Source of the DNA: an uncultured Pelagibacteraceae bacterium
GTDB lineage: Bacteria; Pseudomonadota; Alphaproteobacteria; Pelagibacterales; Pelagibacteraceae
Assembly (NCBI GenBank): GCA_902611145.1
Contig: CACLYO010000007.1
Span: 1-60,908 of the forward strand
DNA: 60,908 nucleotides
Direction: 5' to 3'
Below the pieces are notes generated by a model. It was not told the DNA's origin. It did no database searches and was given only the letters and a program-made list of their open reading frames with translations. Positions 53,815-60,908 of this stretch are shown piece after piece; position 1 is the first letter of the stretch, and each line of letters begins with the position of its first letter. The position numbers and the translations under genes are program-made.

Positions 53815-55443
53815 ATGAGTCATTACGATACAAATTTAGATAAGAATAATGCAAACTTTGTTCCATTAACTCCACTTTCTTTTTTACAACGAGCTAAAGA
53901 TATTTATCCTAATTATGAAGCTATAATTTATGAGGATAGAAAATATACATGGAGTGAGGTGTATAAAAGATGTGTTAAGTTTGCTAGTGCTTTAGGAAAA
54001 ATTGGAATTGGTAAAGGAGACACAGTATCATTTTTAGCTTTTAATACCCCAGAAATTTTTGAAGCACATTATTCAGTTCCTATGACTGGAGGAGTTTTAA
54101 ACACAATTAATATTAGATTGGATGCAAAGACTATTGCTTATATTTTAGATCATAGTGATGCTAAGGTACTAGTTGTAGATAGACAACTTCATATAGAAGT
54201 TAAAAAAGCATTGAGTACATTAAAAAAAAAAATTACTGTAATTGATATTAACGATCAATTTGCAGATCAATCAAAATTAGAAAAAATTGGTGATTTAGAG
54301 TACGAAGATTTTTTAAATACTGGTGATGAAAATTATATATGGAAAATGCCAGAAGATGAATGGCAAGCTATTTCATTAAGTTATACTTCCGGAACAACTG
54401 GAAATCCAAAGGGAGTTGTTTATCACCATAGAGGATCATATTTAATGTCTACAGGTAGCGCTACTGCCTGGAATATGCCTAATAGATTAAATTTTTTAAC
54501 AATTGTACCAATGTTTCATTGTAATGGATGGTGCTATCCTTGGACTATTCCAATGTTAAATGGACGAACGATTTGTCTCCGAAACATTGATATTAAAAAA
54601 ATCTTTGAATTAATTGAAAAATACGATGTAACTCATTTTGGGGGAGCACCTATTGTGTTAAATATGATTACTGGAGCACCTGAAAGTGATCGAAAAAAAC
54701 TAAAACATAAAGTTTATGTATTAACTGCTGGAGCCCCACCACCAAGTATTATTTTTAAAAAAATGAAGAGCCTTGGTTTTGAAGTAATGCATGTTTATGG
54801 TTTAACAGAAACCTATGGACATGTAACACAATGTGCATGGAATGATTCATGGAACAAATTAGAAGAAGAAAAACAAAATGAGATTAAAGCAAGGCAAGGA
54901 GTGAGATATCCTAATACAGAAGGGGTAACAATTATGAACCCTGAGTCGATGAAAGAAGTTCCCAAAGATGGAAAAACAATAGGTGAAATAATGATAAGAG
55001 GAAATGTGGTAATGAAAGGCTACTTTAAAGATAAAGATGCCACTGATAAAGCAATGAAAGGTGGCTGGTTTCATACAGGAGATTTAGCGGTAATGCATCC
55101 AGATGGTTATGTAAAAATACAGGATAGATCTAAAGATATAATTATTTCGGGTGGTGAAAATATATCATCAATTGAAATAGAAAATACATTAGCAAAACAT
55201 CCATCAGTATCTATTGCAGCAGTAGTAGCAAAACCCGATGAAAAATGGGGTGAGGTACCTTGTGCATTTATTGAAATGGTTAAAGATAAACCAGTCACGG
55301 AAAAGGAACTCATTTCATTTTGCAAAGAAACTCTTGCAAACTTTAAAGTTCCCAAAAAAGTTGAGTTTTGTGAACTTCCAAAAACATCAACAGGAAAAAT
55401 ACAAAAATTTGAATTAAGAAAAAAGGCCAAGGAGCTAACCTGA
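53815..55443 (+). CDS. dmdB: Acyl-CoA synthetase, probable DmdB
   Basis: Adenylate-forming CoA ligase (542 aa). The ATP loop SYTSGTTGNPKGVVYH lies at about residues 189-204, with MHVYGLTETYGHVTQCAW, GWFHTGDLAV and the C-terminal TSTGKIQKFELRKK whose Lys (about 534) is catalytic. In the DMSP pathway it activates methylmercaptopropionate (MMPA) to MMPA-CoA; neighbours dmdC and dmdA support this. It ends at a CTGA overlap with the next gene's likely CTG start, or 23 bp before its GTG start. Confidence 0.87.
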   Translation: MSHYDTNLDKNNANFVPLTPLSFLQRAKDIYPNYEAIIYEDRKYTWSEVYKRCVKFASALGKIGIGKGDTVSFLAFNTPEIFEAHYSVPMTGGVLNTINIRLDAKTIAYILDHSDAKVLVVDRQLHIEVKKALSTLKKKITVIDINDQFADQSKLEKIGDLEYEDFLNTGDENYIWKMPEDEWQAISLSYTSGTTGNPKGVVYHHRGSYLMSTGSATAWNMPNRLNFLTIVPMFHCNGWCYPWTIPMLNGRTICLRNIDIKKIFELIEKYDVTHFGGAPIVLNMITGAPESDRKKLKHKVYVLTAGAPPPSIIFKKMKSLGFEVMHVYGLTETYGHVTQCAWNDSWNKLEEEKQNEIKARQGVRYPNTEGVTIMNPESMKEVPKDGKTIGEIMIRGNVVMKGYFKDKDATDKAMKGGWFHTGDLAVMHPDGYVKIQDRSKDIIISGGENISSIEIENTLAKHPSVSIAAVVAKPDEKWGEVPCAFIEMVKDKPVTEKELISFCKETLANFKVPKKVEFCELPKTSTGKIQKFELRKKAKELT

Positions 55444-55466
55444 ATTTAGACGTTAACGAAAAAAAA

Positions 55467-56225
55467 GTGTTCGTCTCAACGGGCGGCCTAGAATTTGATA
55501 AAGAAAAGCCATCAATTTTGTTAATGCATGGTAGTGGGTTAACACATATCGTTTGGTCTCTTCATGAGCAATTTTATGCTACCCAAGGTTTTAATGTTTT
55601 ATCTGTTGATCTTCCTGGACATGGAAATTCTGAAGGGCCAGCATTAAAATCTATTGAAGAAATATCTAATTGGATAAAATCTTTAATGGAAAAAATAAAT
55701 ATTTCAAAAATTACGATTGTAGGACATTCTCAAGGATGCCTTGTAGGTATTGATTTTGCATCAAGATATCCAAACTTATTATTAAGTTTAGTTTTAGTTG
55801 CCGGCTCATACAAAATGCCAGTTAATCAAGATCTAATTGATTTAGCAGAAGCTGGAGATGAAAAGGCAGTTTTACTTATGATGAAATGGGGCTATGAAGG
55901 TTCCAAGGCATTTATTGGCGGAAATCCTGTAAAAAAAATTATTAATTCATCTAGAGAAATAAGAGAAATTTTATCAGTAGACTTAAAGGCTTGCAACAAT
56001 TACAAAAATGGAAAAGATTCTTTAAAAAAAATTAATTGCCCAACACTATGTATATTCGGAGATTTGGATAAAATGGTACCACTAGAAGTAGGAAGTAAAA
56101 TGGCGGATTTAATTACAAATTCTAAAACCAATGTAATCCAAAATTGTGGACATATGATTATTTTTGAAAAAGCATTTGAAATGAGAAAATTAGTTAAAGA
56201 GTTTTTAATTGAAAATAAAAAATGA
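55467..56225 (+). CDS. Alpha/beta hydrolase inside the dmd cluster
   Basis: A serine hydrolase-like protein (252 aa from the GTG at 55467). It shows [25 protein letters not shown], the nucleophile Ser in [14 protein letters not shown], Asp in [10 protein letters not shown] and His in [11 protein letters not shown]. In frame upstream to 55440 there are nine more codons, reading CTG then NLDVNEKKV; hydrolases of this group typically begin MxLxVNxKxVFxxTGG, so translation may start at CTG, overlapping the dmdB stop. Its role in DMSP catabolism is not established; CoA thioester hydrolysis is one possibility. It overlaps dmdA by 4 bp. Confidence 0.88.
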   Translation: MFVSTGGLEFDKEKPSILLMHGSGLTHIVWSLHEQFYATQGFNVLSVDLPGHGNSEGPALKSIEEISNWIKSLMEKINISKITIVGHSQGCLVGIDFASRYPNLLLSLVLVAGSYKMPVNQDLIDLAEAGDEKAVLLMMKWGYEGSKAFIGGNPVKKIINSSREIREILSVDLKACNNYKNGKDSLKKINCPTLCIFGDLDKMVPLEVGSKMADLITNSKTNVIQNCGHMIIFEKAFEMRKLVKEFLIENKK

Positions 56226-57331
56226 AAAAATTTTTTGTTGCAAAATCAAGAAGATTAAGAAGCACACCATATTCATCAAGAATCGAAAAACAAGGAGTAA
56301 CTGCTTACACAGTTTACAATCATATGCTTTTACCTGCGGGGTTTGGTTCTCTTGAAGATTCTTACTTTCATTTAAAAGAAAATGTACAAGTTTGGGATGT
56401 TGCAGCTGAGAGACAGGTTGAAATTTCAGGAAAAGATTCAGCAAAATTAGTTCAACTTATGACATGCAGAGATCTTTCAAAATCAAAAGTAGGAAGATGT
56501 TATTATTGTCCAGTAATAGATGATAAAGCAGGTTTAATAAATGATCCAGTAGTTTTAAAACTTAGCGAACAAAGATGGTGGATTTCCATTGCAGACTCAG
56601 ACGTAATTTTATTTGCAAAAGGATTAGCAATTGGACACAAATTTAACGTTAAAATATTCGAACCAACTGTAGATATATTAGCAGTACAGGGACCAAAATC
56701 TTTTGCACTTATGGAAAAAATATTTGGAAAAAAAATTACAGAAATGAAATTTTTTGGCTTTGATTATTTTGAATTTGATGGAGCAAAACATTTAATTGCT
56801 AGATCAGGGTGGTCAAAACAAGGAGGTTATGAGATTTATGTTGAAAATACAAAATCAGGCCTTTCTTTATATGACAAATTATTTGAAGAAGGAAAAGAAT
56901 TTGACGTGAAACCAGGATGCCCAAATTTAATCGAGAGAATCGAAAGCGCTTTACTATCATATGGAAATGATATGGATAATGATGATAATCCACTTGAATG
57001 TGGGTTAGATAAATATGTTAATTTAGACTCAGAGGTTAATTTTCTTGGAAAAGAAAAATTAAAAGAAGTTAGAAATAAAGGAATTACCAGAAAGTTGATG
57101 GGAGTAATAATTGATACAAAAGAAATAAATGTATCAAAACCAATGGAACTTATTAATGAAAAAAATTTAAAAATAGGAGAGTTAAGATCAGGTACGTATT
57201 CACCACATTTTAAAAAAGTAATTGGTATTGCGATGTTGAATAAGCCTTATTTTGAAGTTTCTCAGACATTTAAAATATCAATAAATGATAGTCTTTTTGA
57301 GGGAAAAGTTTGCGATTTACCTTTCATTTAG
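56222..57331 (+). CDS. dmdA: DMSP demethylase DmdA
   Basis: Tetrahydrofolate-dependent demethylase that converts dimethylsulfoniopropionate to methylmercaptopropionate, giving 5-methyl-THF. It is a 369-residue GcvT-like protein. The N-terminal [67 protein letters not shown] and the closing [17 protein letters not shown] are as I remember for Pelagibacter DmdA, not for glycine-cleavage T protein. It overlaps the hydrolase by 4 bp and is the last gene of the dmd cluster. asd follows after 15 bp. A GcvT-like sarcosine/dimethylglycine enzyme is the alternative. Confidence 0.88.
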   Translation: MKKFFVAKSRRLRSTPYSSRIEKQGVTAYTVYNHMLLPAGFGSLEDSYFHLKENVQVWDVAAERQVEISGKDSAKLVQLMTCRDLSKSKVGRCYYCPVIDDKAGLINDPVVLKLSEQRWWISIADSDVILFAKGLAIGHKFNVKIFEPTVDILAVQGPKSFALMEKIFGKKITEMKFFGFDYFEFDGAKHLIARSGWSKQGGYEIYVENTKSGLSLYDKLFEEGKEFDVKPGCPNLIERIESALLSYGNDMDNDDNPLECGLDKYVNLDSEVNFLGKEKLKEVRNKGITRKLMGVIIDTKEINVSKPMELINEKNLKIGELRSGTYSPHFKKVIGIAMLNKPYFEVSQTFKISINDSLFEGKVCDLPFI

Positions 57332-57346
57332 TATAACTAAATCATC

Positions 57347-58357
57347 ATGAATATCGCAATAGTAGGTGCAACGGGAAATGTTGGAAGAAAAATAATAGAA
57401 GTTTTGGAAAATAAAAACTTTTCGATTTCTGAATTATATTTAATTGCTTCATCGAAAAGTTCAGGACAAAAAATTAATTTTAAGGGCAAAGAACATACCG
57501 TTATAGATTTAGAAAAATTTGAATTTTCAAAAGTAAAAATTGCTTTTTTTGCTGCAGGAAGTGCTGTGGCAGAAAAATGGGCTCATAAAGCAGCTGAAAA
57601 AACAATAGTGATCGATAATTCAAAATTTTTTAGAAAAGATCCCGATATTCCTTTAATAGTACCTGAGGTGAATTCAAAAGAACTGGTCCATGTTAAAAAT
57701 AAAAATATAATTGCAAATGCAAATTGTTCGGTGATACCACTTGTTGTTGCTCTAAAACCTTTGCATGATTTATATACAGTTAAGAGAATTGTTGTATCAA
57801 CTTATCAATCTGTTTCTGGAGCAGGCAAAGCCCCAATGGATGAGCTTTTGTCTCAAACTCAAGATTATTTTAATAATAAAAATTTAAAATCTGAGCATTT
57901 TACAAAACAAATAGCTTTTAATATTATTCCCCATATTGATAGCTTTTTAGAAAATGGTTACACCAAAGAAGAACAAAAAACTTCCGATGAAGTTAAAAAA
58001 ATTTTAGATAAAAAAATTAAAATTACTTCAACTTGTGTAAGAATACCCGTTCTAGTTTCACACTCTATAAGTGCCAATGTAGAGTTTGATAAAAAATGTA
58101 ATTTAGAAGAAATAAAAAATATTTTATCTTCGTCTCCAGGATGTAAAGTTATTGATGAACATAAAGATGGAGGGTACATGACTCCTGTTGAGGCAGAAAA
58201 CAAATATGAAACATTTATTTCAAGAATTAGAAAAGATGATTCTCAATCTAATACTATAAACTTGTGGATTGTTTCTGATAATTTACTTAAAGGTGCTGCA
58301 TTAAATGCAGTTGAAATTGCCGAAAGCTTAATTAAAAAAAATTTACATGAAAGATAA
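57347..58357 (+). CDS. asd: Aspartate-semialdehyde dehydrogenase
   Basis: Second step of the aspartate family pathway (lysine, threonine, methionine, DAP). The 336-residue protein has IAIVGATGNVGRKIIEVL (NADP site), the active Cys in IANANCSVIPLVVALKPLH, YQSVSGAGKAPMDEL and CVRIPVLVSHSISANVEF. Length is typical. The start lies 15 bp after dmdA and the end overlaps sdhC by 11 bp, so it is tied to both units, though function is separate. Confidence 0.97.
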   Translation: MNIAIVGATGNVGRKIIEVLENKNFSISELYLIASSKSSGQKINFKGKEHTVIDLEKFEFSKVKIAFFAAGSAVAEKWAHKAAEKTIVIDNSKFFRKDPDIPLIVPEVNSKELVHVKNKNIIANANCSVIPLVVALKPLHDLYTVKRIVVSTYQSVSGAGKAPMDELLSQTQDYFNNKNLKSEHFTKQIAFNIIPHIDSFLENGYTKEEQKTSDEVKKILDKKIKITSTCVRIPVLVSHSISANVEFDKKCNLEEIKNILSSSPGCKVIDEHKDGGYMTPVEAENKYETFISRIRKDDSQSNTINLWIVSDNLLKGAALNAVEIAESLIKKNLHER

Positions 58358-58733
58358 AAATCCTTTATCACCTCATATTCAAATTTATAATTGGCATATT
58401 TCTTCACTAATTTCTATTTCTCATAGAATAACTGGAGTTATAAATATAATCTTAATAACCCTAATTTGCTTTTGGACAGCACTTTTACTATTAGGAGATA
58501 CAAACTATGAATTAATTCAGAAATTTTTCGAGACATTTTTTGGAAAATTTTTAATTATGGGGACAGTTTGGTCTTTTTCTTTTCAAATTTTAAGTGAAAT
58601 CAGACATTTATTTTGGGATTTAGGATTAGGATTTGAATTAAAAACTTCCAAAATAACAGGTCTTTTAGTTATTTTTGGATCATTTATTTTAACGATTCTT
58701 GTTTTTATTTTAGGAAGAAATTTAATTTTATGA
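58347..58733 (+). CDS. sdhC: Succinate dehydrogenase cytochrome b556 subunit SdhC
   Basis: Membrane anchor of complex II (128 aa, three segments). The start PLSPHIQIYNWHISSLISISHRITGV includes the quinone-site Ser23 and Arg27 (E. coli Ser27 and Arg31). The second helix ends FQILSEIRHLFWDLG, where the haem b ligand His84 of E. coli is Gln80 here (same 53-residue spacing from the Arg), and the usual small Gly before IRH is Glu. So the axial His is absent. It overlaps asd by 11 bp and sdhD by 4 bp. Confidence 0.95.
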   Translation: MKDKNPLSPHIQIYNWHISSLISISHRITGVINIILITLICFWTALLLLGDTNYELIQKFFETFFGKFLIMGTVWSFSFQILSEIRHLFWDLGLGFELKTSKITGLLVIFGSFILTILVFILGRNLIL

Positions 58734-59059
58734 TTAACGCAACTAAGAAGTGGATATTTTTAAAAATAAGTTCAGTTATACTTGTGCCTTTAATGCTATG
58801 GTTTTTATTTAATCTGGTATCTTACTACGACAAATCTTACGATGAAGTATTATTATTTTTTACAGGTCAGCCAACAAAATTTTTATTTTCATTATTCATT
58901 ATTTTTGCTTATTTTTACTCTTCATTAAGTATTAGTGAGGTTTTTGAAGACTATATAGAGAGTGAAAAATTAAAATATGTCGCAAACAGATTACTCTATT
59001 TATTTGCTATAATAATACCTATATCAACACTATTATTATTATTTAAATTAAGTTTATGA
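58730..59059 (+). CDS. sdhD: Succinate dehydrogenase membrane anchor SdhD
   Basis: Second membrane anchor of complex II (109 aa, three segments). The family pattern HxxxGxxxxxxDY appears as [13 protein letters not shown] at residues 63-75: the haem ligand His71 of E. coli is Tyr63, the Gly is Ser, while the quinone-site Asp74 and Tyr75 (E. coli Asp82 and Tyr83) are kept. The rest matches SdhD only by position and hydrophobicity. It overlaps sdhC and sdhA by 4 bp each. Confidence 0.9.
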   Translation: MINATKKWIFLKISSVILVPLMLWFLFNLVSYYDKSYDEVLLFFTGQPTKFLFSLFIIFAYFYSSLSISEVFEDYIESEKLKYVANRLLYLFAIIIPISTLLLLFKLSL

Positions 59060-60831
59060 ATTCGTATAAAATTATAGAACATGAATATGATGTGGTTGTC
59101 TTAGGTGCCGGAGGTGCTGGATTAAGAGCCGCGGTTGGTCTAAGTGAGGCAGGTTTAAAAACTGCCTGTATATCAAAAGTTTTTCCAACTCGAAGCCATA
59201 CTTCAGCAGCGCAGGGAGGTATTTCCGCAGCTTTAGGAAATATGGGTGAAGATGACTGGAGATGGCACATGTATGATACAGTTAAAGGCTCAGACTGGTT
59301 AGGCGACCAAGATTGTATTGAGTATTTATGCAAAGAAGCACCAAGAGCTGTCCTTGAATTAGAAAGATATGGAGTTCCTTTTAGCAGAACGGAGGATGGA
59401 AAAATTTATCAAAGACCATTTGGTGGAATGACAAAAAATTATGGAAATGAAACTGTGCAAAGAACTTGTGCAGCGGCCGATAGAACAGGTCATGCAATAT
59501 TACACACAATGTATGGTCAAGCATTAAAACATAATACAGAGTTTTTTATAGAATATTTTGCATTAGATTTATTGATGAAAAATGGTGAGTGTAAAGGTTT
59601 GATAGCCTGGAATTTGAATGACGGGACTATTCACAGATTTAGAGCTCATATTACAATAATAGCAACAGGCGGATACGGAAAAACCTACTATTCATCAACA
59701 TCTGCTCACACATGTACTGGTGATGGTAATGCTATGGTTTTAAGAGCTGGACTACCATTGCAAGATATGGAATTTGTTCAATTTCATCCAACTGGTATTT
59801 ATGGCCATGGGACTTTAATATCTGAAGGTGTTAGGGGCGAGGGGGGTTACTTATTAAATTCTAAAGGAGAAAGATTTATGGAGCGCTATGCTCCAAAAGC
59901 AAAAGATCTTGCATCGAGAGATGTAGTAAGTAGATCAATAGCTTTAGAGATAAATGAAGGAAGAGGAGTTGGAAAAGAAAAGGATCATGTTCATCTTCAT
60001 TTAGATCATTTAGATCCAAAAGTAATTGAAGAAAGACTTCCAGGAATCTCAGAGTCATCCAGATTGTTTGCAGATGTTGATGTTACTAAAGAGCCAATAC
60101 CAGTTGTACCTACAGTACATTATAATATGGGTGGTATACCAACTAACTATAAAGCCGAAGTTTTAACAGTAAATGGATCTGAAAAAATTGTACCTGGCCT
60201 TATGGCAATAGGAGAAGCAGCGTGCGTTTCTGTACACGGAGCTAATAGATTAGGATCAAATTCATTGATTGATCTTGTAGTTTTTGGAAGAGCTGCAGCA
60301 AAAAGAGCTGCAGAATTGGTAAAACCTGGAACTCCTCATGAAAAAATTTCAAATTCTGAAGCAGATAAATGTTTGGAAAGATTCGAAAAATTAAGAAATG
60401 GTAATGGTGATAATAGAACTGCAGATCTAAGATTAGCAATGCAAAAAACTATGCAATCAAAATGTGCAGTGTTTAGAACAGAAAAAACTTTAAAAGAGGG
60501 TGTTGAAGAAATAAGAAAACCATATGAAGGAATGGACTCAATATCTGTAAAAGATAAATCTTTAATTTTTAATACTGATTTAGTAGAAACCTTAGAATTT
60601 GATAACTTAATTAGGCAAGCAATAGTTACATTAGACTCTGCTTACGAAAGAAAAGAAAGCAGAGGAGCACATGCAAGAGAAGATCATCCCAAAAGAGATG
60701 ATAATAAATTTATGAAACATACATTATCTTGGTGTGAAGGAAGTAAAACAAAAATTTCATATAGAGATGTACATAGATCAACGCTATCGAATGATGTACA
60801 ATACTTTCCTCCACAAGAAAGGGTTTATTAA
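59056..60831 (+). CDS. sdhA: Succinate dehydrogenase flavoprotein subunit SdhA
   Basis: Catalytic subunit of complex II in the TCA cycle (591 aa). It shows [21 protein letters not shown] (dinucleotide motif), the FAD-linking His in [40 protein letters not shown] with the active-site residues, [14 protein letters not shown] and [23 protein letters not shown]-terminal [19 protein letters not shown] is typical. It overlaps sdhD by 4 bp and sdhB by 1 bp. Confidence 0.98.
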   Translation: MNSYKIIEHEYDVVVLGAGGAGLRAAVGLSEAGLKTACISKVFPTRSHTSAAQGGISAALGNMGEDDWRWHMYDTVKGSDWLGDQDCIEYLCKEAPRAVLELERYGVPFSRTEDGKIYQRPFGGMTKNYGNETVQRTCAAADRTGHAILHTMYGQALKHNTEFFIEYFALDLLMKNGECKGLIAWNLNDGTIHRFRAHITIIATGGYGKTYYSSTSAHTCTGDGNAMVLRAGLPLQDMEFVQFHPTGIYGHGTLISEGVRGEGGYLLNSKGERFMERYAPKAKDLASRDVVSRSIALEINEGRGVGKEKDHVHLHLDHLDPKVIEERLPGISESSRLFADVDVTKEPIPVVPTVHYNMGGIPTNYKAEVLTVNGSEKIVPGLMAIGEAACVSVHGANRLGSNSLIDLVVFGRAAAKRAAELVKPGTPHEKISNSEADKCLERFEKLRNGNGDNRTADLRLAMQKTMQSKCAVFRTEKTLKEGVEEIRKPYEGMDSISVKDKSLIFNTDLVETLEFDNLIRQAIVTLDSAYERKESRGAHAREDHPKRDDNKFMKHTLSWCEGSKTKISYRDVHRSTLSNDVQYFPPQERVY

Positions 60832-60908
60832 TGGTACAAATAAATTTACCTCAAAATTCAAAAGTTCAAAAAGGTAAATATTTTAAAGATAAGACTGGCT
60901 CAAAAAAT
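60831..60908 (+). CDS. sdhB: Succinate dehydrogenase iron-sulfur subunit SdhB, 5' end
   Basis: Only the first 26 codons are inside the window. The ATG at 60831 overlaps the sdhA stop by one base (TAATG). The visible part is a polar, Lys-rich N-terminus (VQINLPQNSKVQKGKYFKDK); the first ferredoxin Cys motif lies beyond the edge. The call comes from gene order sdhC-D-A-B and the start overlap. Confidence 0.88.
   Translation, partial: MVQINLPQNSKVQKGKYFKDKTGSKN

Noticed and set aside
1..60908. Genomic island, prophage or transferred block
   Set aside because: Base composition, gene spacing and coding style stay uniform; no integrase, transposase, tRNA-flanked repeat or tRNA-adjacent duplication is visible.

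Overview
The window is a compact, very AT-rich bacterial chromosome segment that looks like a SAR11 / 'Candidatus Pelagibacter' (Alphaproteobacteria) genome. The evidence is poly-A/T-rich coding sequence with Lys/Asn/Ile-rich proteins, intergenic gaps mostly under 100 bp (none over 300 bp), many 1-14 bp gene overlaps, and alphaproteobacterial gene neighbourhoods. It also has SAR11 hallmarks: a DMSP demethylation cluster (dmdC-dmdB-hydrolase-dmdA), TRAP and Na+-symport uptake, and a structured leader in front of ffh. I see no phage, insertion sequence, CRISPR array, rRNA or plasmid signature. About 71 genes are present, including one tRNA and two genes cut by the window edges.

Layout. 1-9.4 kb holds housekeeping genes: a GNAT fragment, lolA, ftsK, a UbiH-like hydroxylase, a LON-domain protein, tRNA-Gly(GCC), pterin dehydratase, purH, a heparinase-like protein, rpe and a YggT-like protein. 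9.4-14.3 kb holds a large VC2705-type Na+/solute symporter with its DUF4212 small subunit and acetyl-CoA synthetase, consistent with organic-acid uptake and activation. 14.3-25.3 kb holds an EVE protein, tsaD, hemC, hemD, an MscS channel, YggT, folD, an FkbM methyltransferase, argG, an IalB-like protein, an aldo/keto reductase, a BAX-inhibitor-like protein, a DUF2794 protein, yciB and hspQ. 25.3-29.6 kb holds a structured intergenic element and the cytochrome c maturation operon ccmC-D-E-F-G-H. 29.6-36.0 kb holds a PagL-like deacylase and a 2-hydroxyacid/2-oxoacid module: two tandem FMN hydroxyacid oxidases, an aminotransferase, an FAD dehydrogenase and a D-2-hydroxyacid dehydrogenase.

36-44 kb is periplasmic and transport territory: a PQQ-type sugar/sorbosone dehydrogenase-like protein, a small Cys-containing secreted protein, cytochrome c, a complete DctP-Q-M TRAP transporter, an amidase, a tiny membrane protein and a hydrolase. 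44-49 kb holds the protein-targeting and ribosome block: ftsY-dapF on the minus strand, facing away from ffh-rpsP-trmD-rplS on the plus strand, with a folded leader before ffh. 48.9-60.9 kb holds leuC-leuD-leuB, the dmd cluster, asd and sdhC-sdhD-sdhA-(sdhB, cut by the window end).

The functions fit together. Symport and TRAP uptake supply organic acids, acs and the hydroxyacid module feed central metabolism, DMSP demethylation supplies reduced sulfur and C1 units, and ccm genes mature the periplasmic cytochrome. The observations I rate highest are: (i) complex II membrane subunits in which both haem b axial histidines are replaced (SdhC Gln80, SdhD Tyr63) while the quinone-site residues are kept; (ii) a two-tier hairpin RNA candidate with a CU-rich loop upstream of ccmC; (iii) an alpha/beta hydrolase inside the dmd cluster whose natural start may be CTG; (iv) an EF-hand loop inserted in the Na+ symporter; and (v) alternative pairings in the ffh leader that would sequester the ribosome entry region.
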